Below are positions 39,256-47,361 of a DNA stretch of 64,000 nt, piece by piece (position 1 is the stretch's first letter; every line of letters begins with the position of its first letter). Origin of the DNA: Massilia sp. METH4 (lineage in GTDB: Bacteria > Pseudomonadota > Gammaproteobacteria > Burkholderiales > Burkholderiaceae_D); contig NZ_CP146614.1 in the NCBI RefSeq assembly GCF_037094685.1, positions 6,076,001 through 6,140,000 of the forward strand. Direction: 5' to 3'. The notes below the pieces were generated by a model that was given only the letters and a program-made list of their open reading frames with translations, ran no database searches and was not told where the DNA came from. The translations under genes and the position numbers were made by a program.

Positions 39256-39816
39256 TTATACCGTCAGCACTTCCTTCTCTTTCTCGGCCACGATCTTGTC
39301 GATATCGACAATCGCCTTGTCGGTCAGCTTCTGCACGTCGTCCGAAGCGCGGCGCTCTTCGTCTTCCGAGATCGCCTTGTCCTTCGTCAGGCGCTTCAAC
39401 TGTTCGTTGGCATCGCGGCGGATATTGCGCACGGCGATCTTCGCATCCTCGGCTTCGCTCTTGCACAGCTTGACCATTTCCTTGCGGCGCTCTTCGGTCA
39501 GCGGCGGGGTCGGTACGCGGATCGTGTCGCCCTGGGCGGACGGGTTTAGGCCCAGGTCGGAATCGCGGATCGCCTTTTCGATGGCGCCGGCCATCTTCTT
39601 CTCGAACGGCGTCACGCCGATCGTGCGGGCATCGATCAGGGTCAGGTTGGCCACCTGGTTGATCGGCGTGGGGTTGCCGTAATAGTCCACGGTCACGTGG
39701 TCCAGGATGCCTGCGTGGGCACGGCCGGTACGCACCTTGGCCAGGTCGGCCTTCAGCGTTTCCAGCGATTTCGCCATCTTGTCCTGGGCGTTCTTCTTGA
39801 TGTCAGCGGTAGACAT
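39256..39816 (-). CDS. frr: Ribosome recycling factor
   Basis: Splits post-termination ribosomes with EF-G. The 186 residues match the family: [55 protein letters not shown], and the C-terminal three-helix bundle with [16 protein letters not shown] and [11 protein letters not shown]. Lies 35 bp after pyrH, as usual. Note that the uppS gene that normally follows closely is 316 bp away here. Confidence 0.97.
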   Translation of the reverse strand: MSTADIKKNAQDKMAKSLETLKADLAKVRTGRAHAGILDHVTVDYYGNPTPINQVANLTLIDARTIGVTPFEKKMAGAIEKAIRDSDLGLNPSAQGDTIRVPTPPLTEERRKEMVKLCKSEAEDAKIAVRNIRRDANEQLKRLTKDKAISEDEERRASDDVQKLTDKAIVDIDKIVAEKEKEVLTV

Positions 39817-39851
39817 GCTGCTCTCCTGTTGTTTCTCTTGAGGTTCGTATT

Positions 39852-40568
39852 TTAGACGTGTACCAAGGTGCCTTCGTCCTCACCCATGATCACGCGCATC
39901 ATAGCGCCTGGCTTGGTGATCGAGAAGACCTTGATGGGCAGCTTCTGGTCGCGGCACAGCGCAAAGGCGGTGGCGTCCATCACCTGCAGATGCTTGGCGA
40001 TCGCGTCGTCGAAACTGATGGTGCTGTACAGCGTGGCGTTCGGGTCCTTCTTCGGGTCGGCGCTGTAGACGCCGTCGACCTTGGTGGCCTTCAGCACGAT
40101 CTCGGCCGAGACTTCCGAACCGCGCAGCGCGGCAGCGGTGTCGGTGGTGAAGAACGGGTTGCCGGTGCCGGCCGCGAAGATCACGACCTTGCCTTCTTCC
40201 AGGTACTGCAGCGCTTTCGGGCGCACATACGGTTCCACGACCTGCTCGATGCCGATCGCCGACATCACGCGGGCAGTCACGCCCACATGGCGCATCGCGT
40301 CGGCCAGGGCCAGCGCGTTCATCACGGTGGCCAGCATGCCCATGTAGTCGGCAGTGGCACGGTCCATGCCCTGGGCGCCGGGCGCCACGCCGCGGAAGAT
40401 GTTGCCGCCGCCGATCACGACCGCCAGTTCCACGCCCATTTTTGCGACCTCGGCCACGTCCGCGACCATGCGCTCGATCGTGCCGCGATTGATGCCATAC
40501 GGGTCATCGCCCATCAGGGCCTCACCGGACAATTTGAGGAGGACGCGCTTGTAGGCTGGTTTTGACAT
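39852..40568 (-). CDS. pyrH: UMP kinase
   Basis: Phosphorylates UMP to UDP; hexameric amino acid kinase fold. The 238 residues begin [20 protein letters not shown], followed by [13 protein letters not shown], the UMP site [20 protein letters not shown], and the ATP-binding [20 protein letters not shown]. Situated between tsf and frr in the conserved order. A terminator-like hairpin and 231 bp separate it from tsf, so it may have its own promoter there. Confidence 0.97.
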   Translation of the reverse strand: MSKPAYKRVLLKLSGEALMGDDPYGINRGTIERMVADVAEVAKMGVELAVVIGGGNIFRGVAPGAQGMDRATADYMGMLATVMNALALADAMRHVGVTARVMSAIGIEQVVEPYVRPKALQYLEEGKVVIFAAGTGNPFFTTDTAAALRGSEVSAEIVLKATKVDGVYSADPKKDPNATLYSTISFDDAIAKHLQVMDATAFALCRDQKLPIKVFSITKPGAMMRVIMGEDEGTLVHV

Positions 40569-40770
40569 GAGCTGGGGCTCCTAAGTAAATGTATTCGGTG
40601 ACATTCCGGCGGCAATGATAGCCTCGATGGCTTCCTGCGCCGGGTGATACTCCAACCGTGCGACCCCGTTCGGGGACGGGTGGATGTTGCATTCTGTGTT
40701 GCGTTTGTTCGCGGCGAGGATGTTGGCAGATCCCATCACCCTCCCCGGCCTTCGGCCGCAACCCGCCTAA

Positions 40771-40796
40771 AAAAACGGGCCTTTCGGCCCGTTTCT
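40771..40796 (-). terminator. Intrinsic terminator of rpsB-tsf
   Basis: On the minus strand AACGGGCC, loop GAAA, GGCCCGTT is followed by a run of seven T. It begins 4 bases after the tsf stop codon, a classical Rho-independent terminator. Confidence 0.92.
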
Positions 40797-40799
40797 TGA

Positions 40800-41714
40800 T
40801 TACGCTCCCTTGGAAGCAGCCATCTGGGCTGCCACTTCAGCAGCGAAGTCGTCGACTTTCTTCTCGATGCCTTCGCCCACCACGTACATGGTGAAGCCCT
40901 TCACGGTCGCGCCGGCGGCTTTCAGCATCTGCTCGACGGACTGCTTGTCGTTCTTCACGAAGGCCTGGTTCAGCAGCGACACTTCCTTCAGGTACTTCTG
41001 CACGGAACCTTCCAGGCGCTTGGCGACGATGTCCGGCGACTGGGCCGGCTTGCCTTCGGCGGCGGCCTTGGCTGCGTCTTCGTCGGCTTTAGCCTGGGCA
41101 ACCGAGCGCTCTTTTTCGATCAGTTCAGCAGGCACCTGGTCGGAGGACAGCGACACCGGCTTCATTGCGGCGATGTGCATTGCCACGTCTTTACCAACCT
41201 GGTCGTCGGCGCCCTCGAAGTCGACGATCACGCCGATCTTGGTGCCGTGCAGGTAGGAAGCCAGCTTGCCGGTCGTTTCGAAACGCTGGAAGCGGCGGAT
41301 CGACATGTTTTCGCCGATCTTGCCAACCAGGGCGGAACGCACTTCGTCCAGCGTCTGGCCGGATTCGGTCGGCAGTGCCAACAGGGCTGCCACGTCGGCC
41401 GGGTTCTTCTCGGCGGCCAGCTTTGCAGCGGTGTTGGCCAGGGCCAGGAAGTCGTCGTTCTTGGCGACGAAGTCGGTTTCGGAGTTCACTTCGACCAGGG
41501 CGCCCACGTTGCCCGAGATGAATGCTGCCACCACGCCTTCGGCGGTGATACGCGCGGAAGCCTTGGCAGCCTTGCCGCCCAGCTTAACGCGCAGGATCTC
41601 TTCTGCCTTGTCCATGTCGCCGGCCGCTTCGGTCAGGGCCTTCTTGCATTCCATCATCGGTGCGTCGGTCTTTGCGCGCAGTTCGCCGACCATTGCTGCG
41701 GTAATCGCTGCCAT
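40800..41714 (-). CDS. tsf: Elongation factor Ts
   Basis: Exchanges GDP for GTP on EF-Tu. The 304 residues begin [20 protein letters not shown] with the family's [18 protein letters not shown], followed by the core [15 protein letters not shown] and a C-terminal domain ending near [17 protein letters not shown]. The C-terminus is a few residues longer than in E. coli. It follows rpsB by 155 bp, with a hairpin between. Confidence 0.97.
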   Translation of the reverse strand: MAAITAAMVGELRAKTDAPMMECKKALTEAAGDMDKAEEILRVKLGGKAAKASARITAEGVVAAFISGNVGALVEVNSETDFVAKNDDFLALANTAAKLAAEKNPADVAALLALPTESGQTLDEVRSALVGKIGENMSIRRFQRFETTGKLASYLHGTKIGVIVDFEGADDQVGKDVAMHIAAMKPVSLSSDQVPAELIEKERSVAQAKADEDAAKAAAEGKPAQSPDIVAKRLEGSVQKYLKEVSLLNQAFVKNDKQSVEQMLKAAGATVKGFTMYVVGEGIEKKVDDFAAEVAAQMAASKGA

Positions 41715-41786
41715 ATGTTTCTCCTGTTATTCGGTGGGGTTGCCGGGGCGGCGCCTCGCGGCAGCCTGCTCATCCAGCACGTTGTT

Positions 41787-41821
41787 AAAAAAAAGGGGAG
41801 CTGGAAGCCACCCCTTTTTAA
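41787..41821 (-). terminator. Attenuator-like hairpin between rpsB and tsf
   Basis: AAAAAGGGG and CCCCTTTTT arms enclose a 12-base interior that pairs partly; read on the minus strand it ends in eight T. It lies about 48 bases after the rpsB stop. Partial termination here would lower tsf relative to rpsB. Confidence 0.8.
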
Positions 41822-41869
41822 CAGCCTAATATTTAGTGCTGATGTCCGCCGAGGGCGGACGCGAGCCGA

Positions 41870-42622
41870 TTACGCCTGCTCGTTGACTTCCACGAACTCG
41901 TCGCCGGCCGCCGTCTTGATCGACTCCAGCACGTCGGCGGAGGCGTTGGCACGGCCTTCCAGGATCGCGTCTGCCACGCCGCGGGCGTACAGGGTGATCG
42001 CTTTGGACGAATCGTCGTTACCCGGGATAACGTGGGTCACGCCTTCCGGCGAGTGGTTGGTGTCAACCACGCCGATGACCGGAATACCCAGCTTCTGGGC
42101 TTCGGTGATGGCGCCTTTGTGGTAGCCGACGTCGACCACGAAGATCGCGTCAGGAATACCGCCCATATCCTTGATACCGCCGATGGATTTCTGCAGCTTT
42201 TCCATTTCGCGACGGAACAGCAGTGCATCCTTCTTGGTCAGCTTCTCGACGGAGCCGTCTTCGACTTGCGCTTCCATGTCCTTCAGGCGCTTGATCGAGG
42301 TCTTGATGGTCTTGAAGTTGGTCAGCATGCCGCCCAGCCAGCGCTGGTCGACGTAAGGAACGCCAGCGCGCTGTGCTTCAGCAGCGATGATGTCGCGTGC
42401 CTGGCGCTTGGTGCCCACCATCAGGATCGTGCCACGGTTGGCGGACAGTTGGCGAACGGTCTTCATCGCCTCCTGGTACAGCGCCATGGTCTTTTCCAGG
42501 TTGATGATGTGAATCTTGTTGCGGTGGCCGAAGATGAACGGAGCCATCTTTGGGTTCCAGAATCGGGTTTGGTGGCCGAAGTGGACGCCGGCTTCCAGCA
42601 TTTCACGCATCGTTACAGACAT
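41870..42622 (-). CDS. rpsB: 30S ribosomal protein S2
   Basis: Ribosomal protein needed for binding of S1 on the 30S platform. The 250 residues start [20 protein letters not shown] and contain [53 protein letters not shown], and [20 protein letters not shown] with [16 protein letters not shown]. It has its own promoter about 120 bp upstream. In related genomes it is divergently adjacent to map; here 6.3 kb of other genes intervene. Confidence 0.97.
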   Translation of the reverse strand: MSVTMREMLEAGVHFGHQTRFWNPKMAPFIFGHRNKIHIINLEKTMALYQEAMKTVRQLSANRGTILMVGTKRQARDIIAAEAQRAGVPYVDQRWLGGMLTNFKTIKTSIKRLKDMEAQVEDGSVEKLTKKDALLFRREMEKLQKSIGGIKDMGGIPDAIFVVDVGYHKGAITEAQKLGIPVIGVVDTNHSPEGVTHVIPGNDDSSKAITLYARGVADAILEGRANASADVLESIKTAAGDEFVEVNEQA

Positions 42623-42750
42623 TTTTTACTCCAGGGTTGGGTCTGGAACCTGCCCAGTCACCCTTGCGGGCACCCTTGCAGGGCGGGTTCGAGTTTATTA
42701 AAAAGTAGGATTTTTACAACATTGCAGGGAGCGAGTCCAAGCAACCCGAG

Positions 42751-42779
42751 ATTTTAGCCTGATCTCGCCGTCAGGGCAA
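42751..42779 (-). promoter_or_regulatory. rpsB promoter
   Basis: On the minus strand TTGCCC, 17 bases, TAAAAT is a good sigma-70 promoter. The start of transcription would be near 42744, leaving a leader of about 120 bases that contains the direct repeat CACCCTTGCGGG/CACCCTTGCAGG (plus strand 42660-42690) and could carry the S2 autoregulatory structure. Confidence 0.75.
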
Positions 42780-43110
42780 GGCATGCCCTGTCCGTCCGGC
42801 AACGTGGCGCCCCCGCTGTCACTATCGATCCGCAAATAATATTGCCAATATGTCAACACGTACTTAAATTACGGTTTCCGCAAATCAGTGGAGCGATACA
42901 TGCGGGGGTTGCGCAGGCCTGGGGCTCCTTAAAGCTGACGACCGTGGGGATTACGTCCAAGTCAGAACCGCACGCCTCCCTGCTCACCGGCCGAGTCCAC
43001 CCCAGTGTGAAGGCACCAACGGCTAGGGAATTCGCGCGCAGTGTTGTTGACATAAAGCACGTCCAATGAGGCAAGGCGCTTCAATACAGCACGCGAGCAC
43101 TCAGCCGATC
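42780..43110. other. Gene-free gap between rpsB promoter and TonB receptor
   Basis: These 331 bases carry no reading frame with codon use or family character. A stretch of lower GC (AATAATATTGCCAATATGTC near 42835) is followed by ordinary sequence up to the receptor stop. No tRNA-like clover leaf or repeat copy was seen. It may be decayed DNA at the junction of the inserted block. Confidence 0.4.
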
Positions 43111-45225
43111 TTAAAACCGGTATCGCGCCGTCAACCTCGCCCCCAGTGGCGCCCCCGGCATGTTCAGGTTCGGCGCACTCCCATGCCCCGACACGATATA
43201 GTCCCGATCCAGCAGATTATTCACGTTCAACTGCAAGTCAACCGCGCCAAGCCGATACCCCACCATCGCATCGACAGTGGCGAATCCCGGCAATTTCACG
43301 GTATTACCCGGATTGGCAAACCGCTCGCTGACCGCAACAACACCGAGCCCGGCGCGTAACGAAGACCCAAACGACTTCGACACCCACAGGTTGCCGCTAT
43401 GCCGCGGCGTGAGCGTGGCGCGCTTCCCCTGCACCGGCACGCGCTTGATCACGTTGTCGCTGCTGTCGAGCGCCGGCGACGAGACCACCTCCGTATCCAG
43501 GAACGAATAGCCCGACCATACCTGCCAGCCACCCGCCAGTTGCCCCGCAAGGGTCAGCTCCAGGCCGTCGGAACGCTGGGTACCGACCGGCACCAGCAAG
43601 TTGGTCACCGGATCGGTGAACTTGACGTTGGTACGCTCCAGCCGGAACAGCGCGGCAGTCGCAGACAGCGCGCCACCGAAGAAATCGAACTTGCCGCCGA
43701 CTTCCTTGTTCGTCGTCTCTTCCGGCGCGATCTGCGCATTGTTGGCAGCCAGCGGGAAGTTCTCGGCGGATGGCTGGAACGAACGGCTGAACGACACGTA
43801 GTAAGACTGCGTAGCCGAAGGCTGCCAGACGAGGCCGGCGCGTGGACTCCAGTCGGCGTCCACGCGTTGCAGGTTCGATTGCCCTGCCCTGCGTTCGCGC
43901 GTTTCCTGCTCGAAGCGGTCGTAGCGCACGCCGGCCAGCGCCTTCCAGCCCGGCGCCAGTTCCACGAGATCCTGCACGTAGGCGCCGCGTGTAGTGAAGA
44001 TGCCGCGGTTGTCGGTGGCCGGCGCCACGTCCAGCGCCAGCGGCAGCACCGGCAGCACGGGATTGAACAGCGTCACGGTCGCCACGTTGCTGCGCGAGCG
44101 GTTCACCTGGTCCTTGTCCTGCTTGCCAAATTCCACGCCGTACAGCAGCTGGTGCTTCATGCCGGCCAGCGAGGCGATCTGCGTCAGTTCGGTCTGGTTG
44201 AACCAGCCATCTTCCTCGCGGCGCAGGTTCGTGCGGTTCAGCGAGGCCGTGCGTGCCGTCTCGTTGACGGAACCGACCAGCGTATTGTTCCGCGCCAGCG
44301 TGTAGTCGTATTTGCGGAAGCCGTTGCGCAGGCTCAGGCGCTCGCTGAAACGATGTTCCAGCGTGAAGCCGCCGGCGAAGACTTCGGCGTGCGAGAAGTC
44401 GACATCGCGCGCGTTGGCGGCACCGTAGTAGGTGCCGGCCGGCACGTCGACAGGGCGTCCCTGGTAGGACGGGATGCCGAAATCGGTGACGCGGCGGTCG
44501 GACAGGTGTTCGGCTTGCAGCAACAGGCCCGTGGAGGACCCGAGCGGCACGAACAGCGACGGCGCGATGGCGTCGCGTTCCAGGAATTGCTGGTCGCGGT
44601 AGCCGTCGGCCCGTTCGATGGCGCCCGTGACACGGAATGCCATGCCGTTTTCGCCGATCGTGCGCGCCAGGTCCACTTCGCCGCGCCGCTGGTTGTGGCT
44701 GCCCACGCGTACCGCGACCTCGCTGAGGTTGGTGCCGGGGCGCTTCGTCACCCGGTTGATGAGCCCGCCGGATGAGCCCCGGCCGTACAGCACGGCTGCC
44801 GGTCCCTTCAGCACCTCGATGCGCTCCACGTTCGACATGTCGCGGAAATACAGCGCGTCGTCGCGGAAACCGTCCACGAACTGGTCGGAGATGGCGGAAA
44901 ACCCGCGCAGCGTCACCTGGTCGCGCTGGCCGTCGCCATGCGACAGGCCCACGCCGGGCACCGACTTCATCGCGTCTTCCATCGACAGCACGGCCTGGTC
45001 GCGCAGCAGCTGCTCGGGAATCACGTTGACGGTTTGCGGGATATCGCGCAGCGGCGCATCGATCTTCATCGCGCTGGTCGATGTCGGCACGTTGTAGGCG
45101 GGGCTGTCGGCACGCGTGCCGCTGATCGTCACGACGGCTTGCGGCTCATCCGCGGCTGCTGCGAGGGTATGCGCGTGGACGAACAAGGCTGCGGCCAGCG
45201 CGAGCGGGGTCTTTTTCAGGGTCAT
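43111..45225 (-). CDS. TonB-dependent siderophore receptor
   Basis: A 704-residue outer-membrane receptor for an iron chelate. It has a signal peptide (MTLKKTPLALAAALFVHAHT, LAAAADE), a TonB-box-like AVVTISGTRAD, a plug domain (LRDIPQTVNVIPEQLLRDQA, VPGVGLSHGDGQRDQVTLRG, IEVLKGPAAVLYGRGSSGGL) and a 22-strand barrel ending LGARLTARYRF with terminal Phe. The layout fits the Fiu/FhuE-type siderophore receptor group; the ligand cannot be assigned. The ATG at 45225 begins the signal peptide. A Fur-box-like site lies 36 bp upstream. Confidence 0.93.
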   Translation of the reverse strand: MTLKKTPLALAAALFVHAHTLAAAADEPQAVVTISGTRADSPAYNVPTSTSAMKIDAPLRDIPQTVNVIPEQLLRDQAVLSMEDAMKSVPGVGLSHGDGQRDQVTLRGFSAISDQFVDGFRDDALYFRDMSNVERIEVLKGPAAVLYGRGSSGGLINRVTKRPGTNLSEVAVRVGSHNQRRGEVDLARTIGENGMAFRVTGAIERADGYRDQQFLERDAIAPSLFVPLGSSTGLLLQAEHLSDRRVTDFGIPSYQGRPVDVPAGTYYGAANARDVDFSHAEVFAGGFTLEHRFSERLSLRNGFRKYDYTLARNNTLVGSVNETARTASLNRTNLRREEDGWFNQTELTQIASLAGMKHQLLYGVEFGKQDKDQVNRSRSNVATVTLFNPVLPVLPLALDVAPATDNRGIFTTRGAYVQDLVELAPGWKALAGVRYDRFEQETRERRAGQSNLQRVDADWSPRAGLVWQPSATQSYYVSFSRSFQPSAENFPLAANNAQIAPEETTNKEVGGKFDFFGGALSATAALFRLERTNVKFTDPVTNLLVPVGTQRSDGLELTLAGQLAGGWQVWSGYSFLDTEVVSSPALDSSDNVIKRVPVQGKRATLTPRHSGNLWVSKSFGSSLRAGLGVVAVSERFANPGNTVKLPGFATVDAMVGYRLGAVDLQLNVNNLLDRDYIVSGHGSAPNLNMPGAPLGARLTARYRF

Positions 45226-45260
45226 CTCTTTTTCTCTCGACGGAGCATTCAGACGTGAAT

Positions 45261-45279
45261 GCGAATTATTATCATTCAA
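45261..45279. promoter_or_regulatory. Fur-box-like operator
   Basis: GCGAATTATTATCATTCAA matches the 19-bp Fur consensus at about 13 of 19 positions in the reverse reading, including the central GATAAT block, and sits 36 bp before the siderophore receptor start. Iron-dependent repression is therefore likely. The following ATTGCAtgatgTGCAAT is a further small inverted repeat. Confidence 0.7.
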
Positions 45280-45404
45280 CATTATTGCATGATGTGCAAT
45301 TTGTGGCAATGTGTGGCAGGCGGTCCGTTGCGAAACGCGCGGCATCGCACGCTTGCCCGGCGTATGCTCGGCCTTCGATCGGATGACAGCGAAAGGAGGG
45401 AGAG

Positions 45405-45728
45405 ATGCAATCGAGCCGACTGGAACAACTGGAACAGGGGCTACGCAATGCACTGCAACTCGTCGAGCGCGACGAAACGGGCGCGCAAGGAGAAATCGCC
45501 ACCAGCCACCCGGCCGCGCGCGCCGCGGAGGAATGCGAACTGATGCTGCCCGAGCCGCTGACGCTCGCCTCGCTGGCCGAAGCGATCCGCCACAAGATCG
45601 ATACGGTGCACGTGCTGCTGGATCGCGCGCGGGCACACGAAGCACTGCCGCCGGAAGCACAGCTGGCCGCGGATGAAGGCTACCTGACCGCGACGGACGG
45701 CGTGCCGGTGGACGGTCCCAGACACTGA
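45405..45728 (+). CDS. Small hypothetical protein
   Basis: I do not recognise this 107-residue acidic protein. The start follows an excellent AAAGGAGG site. It is helical, with several Glu/Leu heptads (MQSSRLEQLEQGLRNALQLV), suggesting a coiled coil, and has no signal peptide or cysteine motif apart from one Cys. It is divergent from the siderophore receptor, with 179 bp between starts and the Fur box near the receptor side, so co-regulation by iron is possible but unsupported. Confidence 0.55.
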   Translation: MQSSRLEQLEQGLRNALQLVERDETGAQGEIATSHPAARAAEECELMLPEPLTLASLAEAIRHKIDTVHVLLDRARAHEALPPEAQLAADEGYLTATDGVPVDGPRH

Positions 45729-45743
45729 CGTTCAGGCGCCACA

Positions 45744-45775
45744 GGGACAGTCGCCGCCAACCCAGCGCCTGTCCC
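45744..45775. terminator. Hairpin after the small hypothetical gene
   Basis: GGGACAGTCGC and GCGCCTGTCCC pair at 10 of 11 positions around a 10-base loop, 15 bp after the stop. The GGGACAG/CTGTCCC core resembles the GGTGACAGGCACC repeat family, so it may be a diverged member. Confidence 0.4.
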
Positions 45776-45869
45776 GCTACGCCGCCAATGCCGGCCTGCT
45801 TAACGCAGCTCAACGCCTGCCACCCCGGATTCGCTACTTTGCTCCTCAGTTCAATTCCCAGGAGCAATC

Positions 45870-46616
45870 ATGTTCACCCCGCCCCGCCTCCGGATACGCC
45901 ACGCGCCAGCCCGGCTATTGGCACTGGCCGCCGCCCTCCTCCTCTCGCAGGCCGCGCACGCCCTCGCCGGCGCTGAATTCCGCGAGCGCAGCGTCATCGG
46001 CAAATGGAAGCTGGTGTCGCTGCTCGACATGGCCTCGATCGCCTCGCTGGACGAAGCGGAAGCGAAAACGCTGCTGGGTAAATACGTGACGATCACGGCG
46101 TCGAGCGTGAAAGTGGACGAGGAAATCTGCGCTGCGCCCGAGTTCTGGGCAGAGCGCATCATGCCGGAACCCCACATCCAGGAAAAGCTGCACACGAGCG
46201 CGGAACGGCTACGTTTGCCGAGCCCGGCAATCATGGTCGAGCTTGGGTGTACGGATGTGTATATCCGCAATCCGCGCCAAATGGTGCTGCTGTGGGGTGG
46301 CGCGATGTTCGAGGCAGAGCGGATCGTGGCCGCGCCTGCGCCGAAGCCGAGCAGAAGGCGGCCACCGCAAAGCAGCCGGCAAGCAAGGCCGGCCCGAACA
46401 AGGCAGGCGGTCCTGTCACCGCGAGCCCCGGAAAAGCGCCGGCCAGGAAGGCCGGCTTTCGCGCACCTGGGCAGGCCACCGCGAAGGCAAAGCCGGTCCC
46501 GCCGCCCCCTCCGAAGAAACGCCCGGTCAAGTGACGCGCCCCCATGCACGCCAGGAGCGTGTGTGCTGTGCGACTGCGACAGCAGACGCGAGCGGCAGCA
46601 CGGCGCAATTTCTTGA
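45870..46616 (+). CDS. Exported hypothetical protein with an apparent C-terminal frameshift
   Basis: A 248-residue frame with signal peptide (RLLALAAALLLSQAAHALAG) and a lipocalin-like opening (VIGKWKLVSLLDMASIASLD, GKYVTITASSVKVDEEICAA). After about residue 150 (EAERIVAAPAPKP) the frame turns into an Arg/Pro-rich stretch typical of out-of-frame GC-rich DNA. The other forward frame from the same point reads EQKAATAKQPASKAGPNKAG through PVPPPPPKKRPVK to a stop at 46534, a normal Lys/Pro/Ala tail. A one-base loss near 46348-46352 would explain this. The start follows AGGAGC. Function unknown. Confidence 0.6.
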   Translation: MFTPPRLRIRHAPARLLALAAALLLSQAAHALAGAEFRERSVIGKWKLVSLLDMASIASLDEAEAKTLLGKYVTITASSVKVDEEICAAPEFWAERIMPEPHIQEKLHTSAERLRLPSPAIMVELGCTDVYIRNPRQMVLLWGGAMFEAERIVAAPAPKPSRRRPPQSSRQARPARTRQAVLSPRAPEKRRPGRPAFAHLGRPPRRQSRSRRPLRRNARSSDAPPCTPGACVLCDCDSRRERQHGAIS

Positions 46617-46726
46617 GCATATCCGACCGCCCCAGGTGATGGCCCTGTCTCAGGCAATTTGGGCGCATCACCCCTGCACGAAAAAAACCGGAGCGCGGTC
46701 TTGAAAGACCGGTACAATCCTCCATA

Positions 46727-46746
46727 TACCATCCACTTGGATGGTA
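46727..46746. promoter_or_regulatory. Operator-like inverted repeat before the CopG gene
   Basis: TACCATCC, 4 bases, GGATGGTA is a perfect inverted repeat ending 5 bases before the CopG start codon and 8 bases after a TACAAT hexamer (46713-46718). Position and symmetry suit an autoregulatory site for the ribbon-helix-helix protein encoded next. Confidence 0.6.
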
Positions 46747-46751
46747 ATAGG

Positions 46752-47168
46752 ATGATAAAGATGCCAGACCTTAAGCTCCGCCCTTCCGATTCGGAAAAGA
46801 TCACGATCAACCTTTTCCCGGTCGACCTGGGCCAGATCGACCTGCTCGTACAGCAGGGTTTTTATGCCAACCGGTCGGACCTGATCCGCACGGCAATTCG
46901 CAACCAGCTCAACCAGCACGCGGACGTCGTGCGCCAGACCGTCGAGCGCAACCAGTTCGTCCTCGGCTTGCAGCAATTTTCGCGGGTCGACCTGGAAGCG
47001 GTGCAAGCGGCCGGCGAGATGCTCAATATCCGCGTGCTCGGCCTCGCGTCGATCGCGCCGGATGTATTGCCCGAGCTGGCCGCCGCCACCATCCAATCGA
47101 TCACCGTGCTCGGCGCGCTGCATGCGAGCCCGGCGGTGAAGGCGGCGCTGGCTGGACGGATCAGCTAA
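46752..47168 (+). CDS. CopG-family (ribbon-helix-helix) transcriptional regulator
   Basis: A 138-residue regulator. The N-terminal ribbon-helix-helix is SEKITINLFPVDLGQIDLLV, QQGFYANRSDLIRTAIRNQL, which has the CopG/NikR pattern of an alternating beta strand and two helices. The C-terminal part is helical without NikR metal ligands, so nickel sensing is not supported. An ATG at 46761 is an alternative start. It lies directly upstream of the PHB-depolymerase-family gene, a pairing I know from Burkholderiales, and probably controls that gene and itself. Confidence 0.85.
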   Translation: MIKMPDLKLRPSDSEKITINLFPVDLGQIDLLVQQGFYANRSDLIRTAIRNQLNQHADVVRQTVERNQFVLGLQQFSRVDLEAVQAAGEMLNIRVLGLASIAPDVLPELAAATIQSITVLGALHASPAVKAALAGRIS

Positions 47169-47361
47169 AGACCGCCAAGCGCATGAGGCACCCCAACGGC
47201 AAGCGCCGGAGCAGCGCCCGCGAGGCGTAGCCGGAAATTTGAGCAAAGCTCCTTGCCGGCGTGGCGATGCTGCCCTGCAAGGAGCATCCCTCCCTGGCCC
47301 GGCAGCTTGCACCGAGGTGCACTCCGTTACCCAGACACACAGCCAACCGAAAAGGCTTTAT

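Noticed and set aside
42780..43110. tRNA or small RNA gene in the gap next to rpsB
   Set aside because: No clover-leaf pairing, no conserved T-loop sequence and no CCA end were found by eye.
45226..45867. Extended N-terminus of the TonB receptor
   Set aside because: The extra residues are Arg/Ala/Pro-rich, overlie a plus-strand gene and the Fur box; the signal peptide begins at 45225.
46752..47168. NikR nickel regulator
   Set aside because: Ribbon-helix-helix fits, but the His/Cys metal ligands of NikR and its ACT-like C-terminal domain are not visible.
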